This document shows, in pieces, positions 1 to 11,945 of a stretch of DNA of 64,000 bases. The stretch lies in assembly GCA_022818135.1 (NCBI GenBank), contig JAFMSR010000010.1, positions 30,318,746-30,382,745 of the forward strand, read 5' to 3'. Source of the DNA: Saxidomus purpurata (lineage: Eukaryota > Mollusca > Bivalvia > Venerida > Veneridae). Position 1 is the first letter of the stretch; every line of letters starts with the position of its first letter. Under the pieces are notes generated by a model that made no database searches, was not told the DNA's origin, and saw only the letters and a list, made by a program, of their open reading frames with translations. Position numbers and translations under genes: made by a program.

Positions 1-1188
1 GAGGGAATCAATATCACCTAAGTGTTTCTGTGCTTTTCTTTGCCTTTTGAATCAGAATCTATGACTTTCACTTAAATTGGTAACTTCAGTAATAAGGAAC
101 TCTACTTCTACTCAATATATGAGCATCATTTATTAAATACCAAGAATAATTTATGAAATACTGTGGTATATTTGAATTTCCAGTGACAATTAAAATGCAA
201 TTACTTCCTGTGAAACTGATTTACAAACAAAAACAAATCTGCTATCAATCAATTATATCACATCCTACCATACGTTCTGAAATTGAAGACTTAGGACTCC
301 TGTAATGGCATATATGCCTATAAACAGACAGATCTTGTTTGTTTGTCTGGGCTTTGCATGCAATTTGTCTATTCATTCACTACAATCATTCTGATAAATG
401 GACAGTGGCCATAATTTTGGCAGAACAATTATTGACCAGAAAGAATATAGGGGGAAAACAAGATCACTTGAAATAGGACTGGTCATTACAGAAGGTAGAA
501 TTGTATTCTACAGTTGTCAGTTTAAAATACAAGACCCCAACAGTCGTTGACTGACTAAATTGACACAGTTTTTGTCGTCAAGGTTACTATATCCATGACA
601 TTTAAGCCAGTGACATTGTCAATTGTCAATATGTCTTCTAATTCTGAGGATAAAATGTCAAATTACCCAGGAATAACTTCCTGAAGCTGCCTATATAGCC
701 GCCTAGTAACAACAGGCGAGTCCTCTGACAATGCAGTAAATTAAATATGTATTTTTCTGTCTTTTTATGTATGCTCACATTAAATGAAAGTTTAATAGTT
801 TATTTACGTCTCATCCAATACATGTACATAGTTAAACATTCATAAATAAGACATAAAACATGCATTGGCCATTCTATCACAGAATTACAAGAGACTACAT
901 GTATTCATACCATCAGACTGTTTATATACACTGATTCAAAGCTAGATTACCATCGCTTATCAAACATTAAGAACTGCCATAAAATTAATGACAGTAAAAC
1001 ACTGATGAGAGAAAGCTGGCACTTTGAAAACAAACATGGATTCAGGATCTGTAAACTTTTTAAGATGTCAAATGTGCATCAGAACTGATTTAGTGAACAA
1101 TATATGAGGCTCTATTTCTATTCCTGTACATGTTGGGGCACTAGCATTCTTTTTAAGTGTACAACACACGTCTTTCTGTAAAGGTTAC
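1..1188. other. no gene recognised (intron or 3' part of PDZ gene)
   Basis: AT-rich sequence without a convincing exon or repeat. The minus-strand PDZ gene should continue to the left, since the exon at 1189-1318 ends on a splice donor, so this is probably intron. Confidence 0.4.
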
Positions 1189-1318
1189 CTTCTTTCTCTA
1201 TAGGTCTTTCTTCCTCTGCCCTCTCCCTGTACACAGTTAGGCGAAATATAGGTGAATACTGACTTAACACTTTCCTCGCATTGTAATGGGTGGCTTGTGT
1301 TAAATCTTCACCATTCAC
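1189..1318 (-). CDS. PDZ domain, C-terminal half exon (LNX-like gene)
   Basis: A 130-bp exon (43 codons plus one base) that begins VNGEDLTQATHYNARKVL and ends RAEEERPIEKE. It supplies the last beta strands and the alpha-B helix of a PDZ domain. The His in ATHY sits at the first position of helix alpha-B, which in known PDZ domains marks class I ligands (S/T-x-hydrophobic C termini); that specificity is an inference. The acceptor reads ttttcag and the donor GAAG/gtaacc. The previous exon ends in phase 0 on ..GDQILE and this one starts with V, giving the canonical GDQILEVNG. In the LNX family the same region reads with the recurring pattern AR-VLSQ followed by LTV-RER, as here. LNX proteins are RING E3 ligases that act on Numb. 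The open frame runs past the donor for 21 codons to a stop, which is probably intronic read-through. Confidence 0.85.
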
Positions 1319-1754
1319 CTGAAAACGTGACAAATATCAGAGTAAGGCGCATTGAGCTATGCCTATGTTTGATTCTAGTAAAAACTATTTCTCAACAGTC
1401 AAGACTGGGCACAGCTTTTCTCTAGACAATACATATATACAGTAGACTCCGTTTATAACAAACTCCCAGGGACCATTTATATGTGTTCCTTATATCCATA
1501 GTTTGTTATATCCATATAATTATCATTTTCATATAAAATAAATTAAGAAAAAATCCAGGCACTAAAAAATTGTTCCTTATATCCGGAATTTCGCTATATC
1601 TGAAGTCGTTATATACGGAGTTTACTGTACTCAACTAACTGCCGAGTTCAAACTCTAAATCATAGTCCAGCAATTTTTAACCAATAAAATAACTTTTTGT
1701 AGCTCAGAAAGTCATTAAGTTGATGAGATGTTGCAAGTTTGTGACAAAACATAC
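1319..1754. other. intron of PDZ gene
   Basis: Intron between two PDZ exons, bounded by gtatgt (donor side) and ttttcag (acceptor side) on the minus strand. It holds a small TA-flanked MITE at 1440-1627. Confidence 0.75.
1440..1627. mobile_element. Tc1/mariner-type MITE with TA flanks
   Basis: A 188-bp element with imperfect terminal inverted repeats: CAGTAGACTCCGTTTATAAC at the left and the near complement ending CGGAGTTTACTG at the right. Both ends are flanked by TA, the target duplication of Tc1/mariner elements. It has no coding capacity. Confidence 0.7.
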
Positions 1755-1838
1755 CTCTAGTATTTGATCTCCAGGCTGTAGTCTACCATCTCTATATATC
1801 ACAGTGTCTGGGAATATTTCTTGAAGTACAATACACAC
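1755..1838 (-). CDS. PDZ domain, middle exon (LNX-like gene)
   Basis: An 84-bp exon of exactly 28 codons, phase 0 at both ends, reading VCIVLQEIFPD, TVIYRDGRLQ and PGDQILE. It is bounded by ttccag and GAG/gtatg. It supplies beta-2/beta-3 and the DGRL-x-PGD-x-IL turn that is diagnostic of PDZ domains. Joined to its neighbours it gives one uninterrupted domain of about 85 residues. The combination TPL-x-x-IV-x-QE, DGRL and GDQIL is the pattern I recall for LNX1/LNX2 PDZ1; an MPDZ/PATJ-type scaffold is a less likely alternative. Confidence 0.85.
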
Positions 1839-3487
1839 CTGGAATACATAGACAAAGTCTGACTACGTCCACGATCAGATATCTACATAAATTTCAAGTG
1901 CAACACCATTTTAAAAGATAAAATGATGTGATGATATTTCCTGATAATTACGCCATGCAGCAGATTCCTTTGAACGAAATTAACGAATGCATACAACATA
2001 TTAAATTGAGCTTTCATGTTTCCCACTTTACACGTTATCATTCCCATCACTATTAAAGGGAAATCAAGCCATTTACATCACTCTTTAGTTGTGAAGCATC
2101 AATGCATTGAAATGAGACTATAAAAGGTGACTAGATGTATACCACAGATTATAACTGTATTGGTTTCCATATCTATAGGGTTTCCATACTGAAAAAGGAA
2201 TCAACTTGAAACCCACATGCTAATACACTTAAATCGTGTTGCGTTGTTTATTAATTTGCATTACTTTCAGGCATTATCAGGGGCTCTACTAGCTGATTGA
2301 AGATTATGAAATCCTGAAAATTTTGTTAAGTGCTCCAAGTGAAGTCAAGGGGCATTCCAACTTGGGGACAAGGGGCTATTTTTTCACAACAAGAGCCATA
2401 TTGACAGGCTAAACCCCCCCAATGGGACAAGTTTTTGTATGAATGATGACCATAATTATGTAAGGGACAATCCAATGAAAAATAGTAAAACCAAAACATG
2501 CTGTTTATATGCCCATCTTCTCTTGCCTCATAATAAAGTGAAGCTTCAAATGAAGACTTGTAGAATTTATGTCTGTGGCGATAACCAAGTGATGAAAGGA
2601 CAACAACTCCTCCAAAATCATAGAGCTCAAACATTCTGATAATGTGCATCTCCTCTCAATAATGAAGCACTACAAAATTCCAGTCAGTAGTTCCTGAGAA
2701 ATAGCCTGGACAAGAATGCATTAAAGTGCTATAATATAATTTTTATACTATAAAAACATCATAATGAAAGAGCCATAATGCAGTATTGAAACACAACATG
2801 CAATATGCATATCTCCTTTTGTTAGTAAAGCTTCCCATTTAGATTTGATGAATATCAGTCTGTAGTTACTGAGAAACAATGCTGACATGAAGGTAATTTC
2901 AAAGGGCAATTACTCTGTGAAAAATCATTGAAGTGGAACCAGCTGATTATATTTGCATTTCCTCTTGATAGCGATGCAGTCTATGAAGTTTCACTGAATT
3001 CCAGTCAGTGGTTCCTGAGAAATAGCCCGGACAAGAATGCATAAAAGTGCCATATATACTATATGTACAAACAATGAAAGGGCCAAAGCAATGGGAAAAA
3101 GCATCAACCCACAACATGCTTGCAATATGCACATCTTCTATTGTTAAGAAAGTGTCCCATATAAAGGTTTGTTGAATTCGAGCCTGTGGTTCCTGAGAAA
3201 TAGCACAAACACTTATATGAAAAAGTACTCAAATGAGAAAAATCTTTAAATAATATGTGCATGCCTCATGATAGTAATGAAGTGTATGAAGGTTCACTGA
3301 CTTGCAGTCATTTGCTTCCGAGAAATAGCCTGGACAAGAATGTGTGACTGACACACAGGTATCATTAAAATATCGTTTGTTTTTGTGCTTATTTGGGTCC
3401 ACCAATCTCGGTCGAGGTGTATGATCGGTACGACCCAGCCCCCTTTACCATATCCCCTCCCCCCCAGCAGGGGAATAATAAACTTAC
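1839..3487. other. intron of PDZ gene
   Basis: Intron between the first and middle PDZ exons (donor CTA/gtaagt at 3487, acceptor ttccag at 1839). Most of it is occupied by a tandem-repeat element at 2388-3350. Confidence 0.7.
2388..3350 (+). mobile_element. AACAAGAG-type element with about 155-bp tandem units (family N)
   Basis: It begins AACAAGAGCC followed by a run of seven C, the same 5' module as the element at 45940. Inside, a unit with the core TTCCTGAGAAATAGCCTGGA recurs near 2670, 2850 (diverged), 3010, 3190 and 3315, about every 155 bp. It is intronic and non-coding; the open frames in both directions are by-products of the repeats. Confidence 0.55.
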
Positions 3488-3588
3488 TAGTGGTGTATCA
3501 CACCCTCCAACGATAGACATGCCAAGGTCCGCCTGGTCTCTCTGTATCTCTATTGTAGACACTTCACCACTCACTACAGGATTCTTTC
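3488..3588 (-). CDS. PDZ domain, N-terminal exon (LNX-like gene)
   Basis: A 101-bp exon, two bases completing a codon plus 33 codons, reading KNPVVSGEVSTIEIQRDQ, ADLGMSIVGG and CDTPL. DLGMSIVGG is the carboxylate-binding loop, equivalent to GLGF in canonical PDZ domains. Acceptor atttcag and donor CTA/gtaagt are good consensus sites. The leading bases GA join the single G left by the exon at 4712-4827 to make a Gly codon, so the phases agree. LNX proteins carry an NPxY/F motif ahead of PDZ1. The NPVV here is in a similar place but lacks the aromatic residue, so I do not call it as that motif. Confidence 0.85.
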
Positions 3589-4711
3589 CTGAAATGAATG
3601 ACAGAGCAAATATTAGTCCCGAAAGAGAAATGATCATCCATTGTGATGATATAAAATCTTTAAACCCACAACAGAAATGCTGCACCGGTAGACCCTGTGA
3701 AGTATTACTTAGTTTGCTATTAAGCATGTTACAGTCAGCACAACATTGTGAGGAAACAACAGCAACAGACATGCAATGGAATGACAATGAATGGTTAATA
3801 CATCTTAAACATAGATTTTCCATTGTACACAATATATCTCAAACTGAACACTGACAGTTTCAATTTGTAGAACTTTTTATGAGTATACTAGACTGTCTGA
3901 ATCAACATACCTTTTTCTAACTTGGTCTTATTTAACAATAACTCTACATGAATAGTGTTACATCAATTTAAAGGGCTCCAGAAATGGTGTTAGGACTGAG
4001 GTATACATCAAGTTGCACTAAATTCATAATGTATATTTAGATAAGTCATCAGGCTTCCATTCTTTAAAAAAAAGTTGCTGTTGAATTAAATCATTTCTTG
4101 CTGTTGTTCATAGAACATGAGGGCCAAGAAGACCCTATACCGCTCGCCTGGCTACCATTGGCTTTAATACATGTACAAGGTCAACAATAGCAGAAAGGGT
4201 TCATTTTGACCAGAGGATCCTAAAATCAAGTGAGCCCCTGGAAGAGGTTTTTCGACCCAGGGGTCATGATTTGAACAAGGCAATTTTACTTGCTATATGT
4301 CTAAGCTCTAGGCCTTGTGGTTTCAGAGAGGAAGATTTTTTTAAATGTTTTCTATATAAGCATACATAAAATCAAGTGACCACCTGGGTGGGTCAATTTT
4401 GACCCAGGTGTCATGATTTGAACAATTTTGGTAGAAGTTCACTAGACAATGCAACATGCTAAATATCTATGCACTGGGCATTGTGGTTTTTGAGACAATT
4501 TTTTTAAAAGTTTTTCCTTTCCAATTCTGCATGGAATGGAATTGTTGCAAGGAACATCCCTGCTAAGTTTAATCAACATTGGCCTAGTGGTTTCAGAGGA
4601 GATGTTGTTTAAAGGAAATGGTGGAGGGACGGATGTACAACATATGCCGGATGGTGAGAGATCCTTAGCTTATCCTAGGAATTTGTGCCAGGTGAGCTAA
4701 AAAACAATTAC
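3589..4711. other. intron of PDZ gene
   Basis: Intron between the zinc-finger exon and the first PDZ exon. It contains a complete but decayed family A repeat (4114-4705) whose 3' end lies only 6 bp from the splice donor at 4711. Confidence 0.65.
4114..4705 (+). mobile_element. family A element, decayed copy
   Basis: It starts AACATGAGGGCCAAGAAG, contains two units with the family A core (GACCCAGG..TCATGATTTGAACAA), the shared 3' region (TTCTGCATGGAATGGAATT) and ends GCCAGGTGAGCTAA. Both ends are recognisable, so this is a short full-length copy. Confidence 0.7.
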
Positions 4712-4827
4712 CTGACTGTTGATCCCTAAAGTCACATTCCCAGAGATGACTCTGAAGGGCACTACGAGGTCCCTGGAATGAACAGCCCAAACTTGCCTTG
4801 ATACACTTTGTAACTGCACCACGGCAT
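4712..4827 (-). CDS. TRAF-type zinc finger exon preceding the PDZ domain
   Basis: A 116-bp exon between cattttcag and CAG/gtaatt. In the frame that joins the PDZ exon it reads CRGAVTKCIKASLGCSFQG, then PRSALQSHLWECDFRDQQS. The spacing C-x6-C-x6-C, then x12-H-x3-C, with GC-x-F-x-G and L-x-x-HL-x-x-C-x-F, matches TRAF-type zinc fingers, which flank the RING domain in LNX and PDZRN ligases. A second frame is also open but would put a stop codon in the next exon, so it is rejected. No RING exon was identified in the window; it would lie further upstream on the minus strand or in the assembly gap. The finger lies only about 10 residues from the PDZ domain, closer than I would expect for LNX. Confidence 0.7.
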
Positions 4828-6467
4828 CTGAAAATACATGTGACATCTTTTTTGAAAATAACTATTGAAAGCGGCTATAGTTTCTGTACTGGTAAAACAC
4901 ATTACCTTTTCTAATACTTTACTCACCCCCTGCTGGAGGCTACTATATAAGTATGTCTTTGTGACCTACCTAACAGTGCTGACTGAGATTTGAACACTTG
5001 TAAGATTTTACTGAGCATTTCAAGAAACAATGGATGATTCAGTCTGTTCTAAGAACTTAGCAAGGTAAAACACCTACACATGACTATTGTGGTACAATAT
5101 TGAAGAACATTTTTTTCTTGCACTGAACATCTACACTAATTACTGCATGATTTTATCACAGATCTTATAACCATATAGGATGGAAACCCTGGTGCACAAG
5201 GATTAATACATAGCACTGTAGTGTTGTTGAAAAGAACCTGGTAAAATTACTCAAGAATTAATACCCTAAGTGACATAATCAGACCCAGATATCTAAATGA
5301 GCATTGCTAGTGGGGACAAAAATCATTTCAACCAATTATTAAACTTTCATAGTCCTTCTCTTTCGGAAACTGCTTAAAACAAATTATTTCTTCCAGCCTC
5401 CAAACATGCAAACATTGAAACATCAGAACATCTCATACCAAAAACATACAGAGTGAGAAGCTGGCAAGTTGCCGCCTCATATATTTGCATGTCTTAATTA
5501 CCGCAGAATTTTCTTGGCAATCCATAAATGAGCAATATGCAATATTTCAGTCAAGACAGTTTCTATTAAACTACTAACTTGGTGATCATTATCAAAACAT
5601 GTTCTCAAAATAATTGAATCGATTACAGCAAATGCACACTGGCCTGTCAGCACAGGGGGTAGTCATGAGTTCAATCCCTGGCCCCTACAGTGTAAGTGTA
5701 TCAATAATTTTTTTTTTATACATTTCGATATAAGCTTACTTTGCTGGATTCACAAAAGGTGAATTTTGTCTCAACATAAATAATACCTTACACAATGTTT
5801 ATTGATGCCATGTATTTGTTTGTCTTATAGTCAGTCCATATTCCACATGGTAAAAGGCTTTACTGTTACACATTCCAGTAGCCAACAGAAACTATAAGAA
5901 CCCCAAGTGCAAAATTTCACTACATAAATAATTTTCTTAGCAAGTACTAAGACTCTAGATAATATGCCTTTGAAGGTAAAAAAGAATACATTTGTATATC
6001 TTAGTTAAATCTGTATTTATATGCCACATTCATCAATGTGGGGATGACATAAAACATTGCAAAATTATACCGACTGATCTTTTTTCCTGGTTTTCCATTT
6101 ATGACTTTTAAAGAAAACCTGCAAATTCCCGAAGCTTTATGGTTCAAAATCTTCATGAAGGATTAAAAATAAACAACAATCCTGATTTATATACATGCCT
6201 TTGTTTCTTTATAAATTCTAATATATCTAGTCCGACGTATTGTTAAGACAATCTCTATATAAAGGCAACACTGAATATAAATACCAGAAGGGAGAAAACT
6301 AAATTCTAGCACTAATTAGACATTGTGTAAACACTTGTAAACACTGAATAAAGACCACCTGTTAAACGAAAACCAACACAGATTTGTTTCTCCAGTCAGT
6401 GGTATTCATTCTCAGGTTTAACTGTATTTTGACAACAGTATTTCAGTTGTACCAGGCTCTATGTCTG
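4828..6467. other. no gene recognised
   Basis: AT-rich probable intron. The only feature is a short tRNA-like remnant near 5650-5690 (GAGTTCAATCCC, a degenerate B box), too short to call a SINE. Confidence 0.35.
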
Positions 6468-6929
6468 ACAGGTGGGCCAAGATGGCCCCTTTATAGCTCA
6501 CCCGAGTACGAAGTATTCACAGGATTTTTCTATGGTTTGCTCTGGTGACCTAATTTTTGACCCCAAATGGCCCAATTTCAATCTTTACCCAAGAGTGTTC
6601 ACAAAGTTTTTCTGATTTGACCAAGTGACCTAGTTCTTGACCCCATATGACCAAATTTTGAATTTGACCTATAGTTCATCAATACATAGTTACATTCCCA
6701 CTAATTTTCAAAATAACTGGATATAAAATGACCTTATGATCTAGTTTTTGACCCCAAATGACCAAGTTTTGAACAAATCCAAGATTACGTGCAGATATTA
6801 TTAATATGAACAATTTTCTTGAACATGGGCCATAAATGTGGACCGACGCCAGACAGACGCCAGACACGGGGTGATACCAACAGTACACCTTTGAGCACTA
6901 CCGGTTATTGTGCTCTAGTGAGCTGAAAA
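6468..6929 (+). mobile_element. family B element
   Basis: It starts with GGGCCAAGATGGCCCC and TATAGCTCACCC, contains three diverged units with the core TGACCTAGTTTTTGACCCC, then CCAGACAGACGCCAGAC, and ends GAGCAC..GTGCTC followed by TAGTGAGCT. The 3' end forms the family B hairpin with a 6-bp inner stem. Confidence 0.7.
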
Positions 6930-7513
6930 GGGACAGTTCAATTTGCATAACCTCAGATTTAGTAAAAAAAAAGTATTTGTCTAGTAAGTAAGTGGACACC
7001 TTCAGGCAAGCATTTATGAATTTGAAACACAAAGAACTCTCAAAGGTATAGTTTTTCTAGGTTCTGTTACATTTGAACATAATACAGAAAATTTGATCAT
7101 CTCGGGGGGATCTCTGTCTTTCCAACAACAGCAACACAATACATTGTACTGATAATACATTTACTTTGCTATAGTCTGTAACCTTTGTTCTGACTGACCA
7201 TTGTGCTTAGACTTTGCTATATCAAAATCCTTGTCCACAGTCTTCAAGTAACAATCATACTTTGCTATAAATGTTTGTCTTTGTATACTGCTTGTTACTA
7301 AAAGATGCCAGACTTGCTGCGTCTTACAAGGACATGCTTTTAGCTTGTTACAAATCTCTGTCATGCACTGTGGCATGTTTTTAACCTTTACCACTGGTAA
7401 TGGCAAGTGAATCTGTCTTTGTGGCCAGTGCAGATCATGATCACTATGCACATCTGTGAAGTATGATCGTGATTACTTTTTATACATGATTTTTTTTTGC
7501 ACTCTTGTTGATC
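6930..7513. other. no gene recognised
   Basis: It contains a 96-codon minus-strand open frame (7161-7451) that I do not recognise and that shows no supporting splice sites; I do not call it a gene. Confidence 0.3.
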
Positions 7514-7830
7514 AAGAACAGGTCTTGTGTACCTGTACTTCTACTGTTCCAGAACAGTTCCTGTGTACTTCTACTGTTGAAGAACATATTTTGTACTCCC
7601 AATGTTAGAGAAAAGTTCTTGAGTACTTCTACTGTTGAAGAACAGGTCTTGTGTACTTCTACTGTTGAAGAACAGTTTTTGTGTATTTCTACTCTTCAAG
7701 AACAGCTCTTGTGTAATTCTAATGTTCAAGAACAGTTCTTGTGTACTTTTACTGTCAAGACAATTTTTGTGTATATCTTATGTTCAAGAACAGCTCTTGT
7801 GTATTTATATTGTTTTCTTGTATTTATTTA
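7514..7830 (+). repeat. 30-bp minisatellite, about 10 units
   Basis: Tandem 30-bp units of the form GAACAGGTCTTGTGTACTTC + TACTGTTGAA, with several exact 30-bp steps between 7640 and 7740. Because 30 is a multiple of three, two overlapping frames stay open and read decapeptide repeats; these are a consequence of the repeat. Units also contain the palindrome CAAGAAC-A-GTTCTTG. Confidence 0.85.
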
Positions 7831-8194
7831 GAATTCACAATGACCTTGTTCTTTTCTTAAGAAGCTCTGGAACCTATATTTGAACTTATAATGCACAGTT
7901 AATATAGTTTGTTTTCAACATTTTTCTTTAACACCGAATGGACATTCTTTGAAGAGTTATTGAAATTTTCTCAGAGGTGTAACCGAGTAACTGAATATTA
8001 ACATTTTTTCTTAATGCTCTGAACAGAAGTTCTCAATTTCACTAAATAACAAATTATTCAAACAATCTGAATTTATTTTAATATATACAGTCACATAGTA
8101 TGCGTTACAAACAATAGTTCTTGGGCTAATACCAATAAAAACATAGCTTATTTCATATTCCTAGGCTCCTATGTGTCTAAAACCAAATAATATT

Positions 8195-9194
8195 AACAAG
8201 AAGCCGATGATGGCCCTATATTGCTCACCTGAGCAAATAGAAAGTATCTGCAATACATGATCAGATCTGTGTCATTCCTGATAAGAAAAACAATAATTAT
8301 CACTGGTGGCCAACATTTTGGTAGAACACCATCCAAGGAACAATTCTGCAAAGTTTGGTTGAAATTGGCCCAGTGGTTCAGAAGATGTTGTTTAAAGAAA
8401 TGATATTTTTAGCTCTGGTCGCCATTTTGTACAGCAGCCCAGTACAGTTTGAGCAATTTTTGTAGAGGACTGTCTTAAGCAACCATGACTGAAGTTTGCC
8501 TGAAATTGGACCAGCGGTTAAGGAAGAGATGTTCTTAAAACATTTTTCTACTTTAACTCTGGAGGCCAATTTGTGGAGCATAGTGTTACCATTTGAGCAA
8601 TTTGGGTACAGGACTTTATAATAATCCAACAAACAGTCCTTTAGTTCAGCTGTAATGGCTCTGTGGTAAAAGACTGGAGATGTCTTTACAAGTTTTTCTA
8701 ATGTTTGCTCTGGTGGCCAGTTTGTGCAGAGGAGAAGAACAATTTGAGCTCTTTTGGTAGAGTAACAATCCTGTAAAGTTTAATTTGAAATTAGCCCAGT
8801 GGTAAAGGAGATGTCATTTACAGGTTTTTCTATTTTCAGCTCTGATGGCCATTTTTTGCAGCTGAGCAGAACTACTGGAGTAATTCTGGCCAAGGACCAT
8901 CAAAGCAATAATCTTGTAAAGTATGGTTGAAAGTGGCCCAACGGTCAATGATGAGATGACGTTAAAAGATTTATATATTTTTAGCTCTGGTGGCCATTTT
9001 GTGCACTGGAACGAAATGGTTTCAGCAATTTTCCAAGAGGACCATCCAAGGGTTATTCCTGTTAAGTCTGGTTGGAATTGGCTAGGTAGTTCAGACTTGA
9101 AGCAATTTTTGATGCACACTGCTCTACACACAATGACAACAGACCTGCCACAATATCTAAGCATGAGCACTTCTTGTTCAGGTGAGCCAAAAAA
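8195..9194 (+). mobile_element. AACAAGAG-type element, family L
   Basis: It starts AACAAGAAGCCGATGATGGC and CCTATATTGCTCACCTGAG and ends TTCAGGTGAGCCAAAA, with the complementary pair GCTCACCTGA / TCAGGTGAGC. The core is five units beginning AGCTCTGGTGGCCATTTTGT at about 8409, 8556, 8702, 8838 and 8983, a spacing of 136-147 bp. Confidence 0.75.
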
Positions 9195-9926
9195 CTGAAG
9201 GCTGAATGCACAATAGAAGTAAGTCATCTTTAATTTCTGGTAAGATACACTTGTTTTCTACTGAACCATTGATTAACATTTGTCTCAAATTTGGTTATTT
9301 CTTTAAGCTGCTTATCAAGTGAAGCTGTAATCAAAGAAGAAATACAGGAAAAACTGTTTCCACTGATTCCAATCATGAAAATTAAGCATTCCCTGAATAT
9401 TCCAAGAGTGGAATTCTCAACAAGTGAATTTTGTATGCATGAAATCAATGTTTTCTTTGATACTGGGCTGATCAGCTGTAATAAAGTGGCATATAAATGA
9501 CCTATACACTGTTACTGTGGTCCTCAGACATGCACAATTCATTAAATAATCATAAAACCGACATTGAATTAAAAGACCTGATGAATTATTTATATCATGG
9601 TGAGAAGAGTGAAACTGTTTCAATTGACATGTGAGCATTTTCAGTTAGAGAAAAATAACAATTTTGTCTTTATTCAGAAGGTGTCAAATTTTCAGATTTT
9701 ATTTACACTAGCTTTTTTACCTATAATAATAGTATAAGTTCTACAATGTTCACACAAAAGCACAAACAAAAGATAGATAATTAAGGGCAGACAAAAGTAG
9801 GTATTGGAGAGAATGTATTTGTTTGTTATTTAAGTTAATATTTCTTTCAGCAACATTTAAGCTACATTGTATCATGAGCAGTCCCTTAATGACAAAATGA
9901 ATCGGTACCATACATTACATGCCACA
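9195..9926. other. no gene recognised
   Basis: AT-rich sequence with only short open frames on both strands; nothing recognised. Confidence 0.35.
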
Positions 9927-10230
9927 AACAAGAGCACCGCAAAGCGCAGCAATATACGCCCGAAGTGTTGTATCAGAGAATGGGAGCAAAATTTAGGCTG
10001 TTGAAGCCCAACGGACAGGAACAAGAATAAAAAATTGAAGTTATATAAAAAAAAAAAAAGTCCCCAACCAGAAAATCCTAACCAGGTACAAAAATGTCAA
10101 AAAACACCAAAAAATTGGAGGTACCATTCATGTTGTACCACAGAAAAGTGGTCTCGGTTTTTCCGTACTGCCAATAATAAAAGACGGACACCGAGGCGAT
10201 AACATAATACGTCTCTTCGGGCATATAAAA
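9927..10230 (+). mobile_element. short AACAAGAG-type element, family J
   Basis: It starts AACAAGAGCACCGC and has the subterminal pair ATACGCCCGAAG / CTTCGGGCATAT (one mismatch when paired), then AAAA. There are no internal tandem units; a central A-run is present. At about 300 bp it is the smallest intact-looking member of the architecture. Confidence 0.65.
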
Positions 10231-11689
10231 ATTGAGTTATTGTCGGAGATTTATTAAAAATCACTGGCTTTTTGGACGACTCGTCGGGAGATATTTTTTT
10301 AGCAGGAAATCATGCATTTCTAAGGACGTATTTCACATGTTTTGCGTATTTACAAAAAAAAACACACCAACTATTTCAAACATTAGTTTACTATTCCCGT
10401 AGTAATGGTTCACAGAAATCGGTACAAGACTTTTTTATTTCTCCTACAAAATCCCATATCACTGATCTGAGCAAGGAAGGTGCCCATGACCTTCCTGCAA
10501 GGATGGGTCACAGAGGTTTATATACTGGACCCTTCTGTAAATCAGTGAAGTATAATGCATTAAAGATTCTCACTGATAGACACATACAGTATACCAAGAT
10601 TTAACTGCACATTTTTTTTAAAGATGCTTCAAAAATACAAATTTGTGAGACCAATTAAAGGGGCTAAAATAAATGTCAATGTGGCACCTTACAGTCTTCC
10701 TATGTCTTTGAGACAAGCATAAAAAGATAAGGCTATACTTTTCACAGCCTTGCAAGCTGAGAGATTGCTTTGTGACACAAACACACACTACTGGAAATAA
10801 ATATATCTGCCAACCAGGGCAAAAACTATCAAATTGTAAAGACAATACAGTACGCCAATGGGAAGAAACCAGCAAGATACACAGCCGAATGTCTTTATTT
10901 CTACAAGACAAAGACCGCTGCAAATGTCGGTTACAAATTACATTCTTTTGCAATAACATTCCTATTGGTATTTGGCATTCTTATACGAGAATAGATGGTT
11001 ATTTCCTGTTTTATTGTATAAGTAATTGTTTGGGCATGGCACAAATTGCCTCTCTGACATCGTAGTGTCTACTATTGGTACAAAAGTCGAAGAAAATATT
11101 CCTCCAAATAGAAGAAAGATTAATTCTTTAGGTGCCAAACAATTTCTACCATGCATTTAATAAAGGACAAGCCAATACTCCTGGGGCCATAAACATCAAC
11201 AAAGTCAAACATGCGGCTGCAAAATATTTATGGATCATCGTACTGATCATGTGTTTTTGTTGGAAAATGCTTTGTTGGGTGCATTAAGAATCCATCATGA
11301 AATGCACCATGAAGTTATTTATGACTCTTATAATCTATAAGAACGACTCTACCTACAGATGATAACGTGTCGCTCAGACTTCCCAAAAGCTGGTAAAAAT
11401 GGCTGGACACTCTGCGGCAAGGCATAAATATCCGCCAGACCAAAAAGAAATCAGCCTGGCCAAAAATGAAGTAAAAATTGGAGAATATCTAATTTAGTAT
11501 GCATGCAGCAATAAAGATCAATTCTTCATAAACTACCAGTTCAACATCCCTACAATATTAAAATATCAGATCAACAATCAGGTTTTTTAGTTTTTGTCTG
11601 AACGTTTATGAATAAATATTATTCTACAGGTTCTATAGCAGTTATACATAGAAGTTTAATACCGCTTTCTTTGAAAAGAAAATATTTAA
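10231..11689. other. no gene recognised
   Basis: A 110-codon plus frame (10272-10604) and a 113-codon minus frame (10618-10959) show no recognisable domain. Treated as non-coding. Confidence 0.3.
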
Positions 11690-11945
11690 AGACCGGGGTC
11701 GTGAAAATAGATAAAAAAAAGAAACACGGGTGAATTTTTGTCCGACTTTTTCACATGTAATGTTTCAAATAATTGCAAGAAATGATTCCGAGATGTTTTA
11801 TTTGATGGACACTCACGTTTTTATAAAAATTTGACCAAAAGTTCATGAATTAAAATCCGTAAGTTTTTCATTATTTTGAAAGGATTTTTGCCACATTAGT
11901 GTTATTTCAATTATTTTTGGAAGGGAAATGGGGCCAAATAAAAGA
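11690..11945 (+). repeat. fragment of the hAT-like element found at 19786-20430
   Basis: It shares several blocks with 20147-20400, including CCGACTTTTTCACATGTAA against CCGACTATTTCACATGTAA, and TTGCAAGAAATGATTC against TTGCAAGAAATTATTC, plus a closing GGGAAATGGGGCC. The ends are missing. Confidence 0.6.

Noticed and set aside
3389..3854. 153-codon plus-strand frame over the PDZ exon
   Set aside because: Antisense shadow of the minus-strand PDZ exon, which has a domain match and matching splice phases.
4712..4827. Alternative open frame beginning AVVQLQSVSRQVWAVH
   Set aside because: It would give a stop codon five codons into the next exon. The cysteine-rich frame joins in phase.
5630..5690. 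tRNA gene or SINE
   Set aside because: Only a degenerate B box is present; no A box, acceptor stem or flanking duplication.
7161..7451. 96-codon minus-strand frame
   Set aside because: No recognisable domain, no supporting acceptor or donor, and length within chance in this sequence.
7505..7883. Glucocorticoid-type palindromes AGAAC-A-GTTCT
   Set aside because: The spacer is 1 nt instead of the 3 nt required for steroid-receptor dimers, and the palindrome is a feature of the minisatellite unit.
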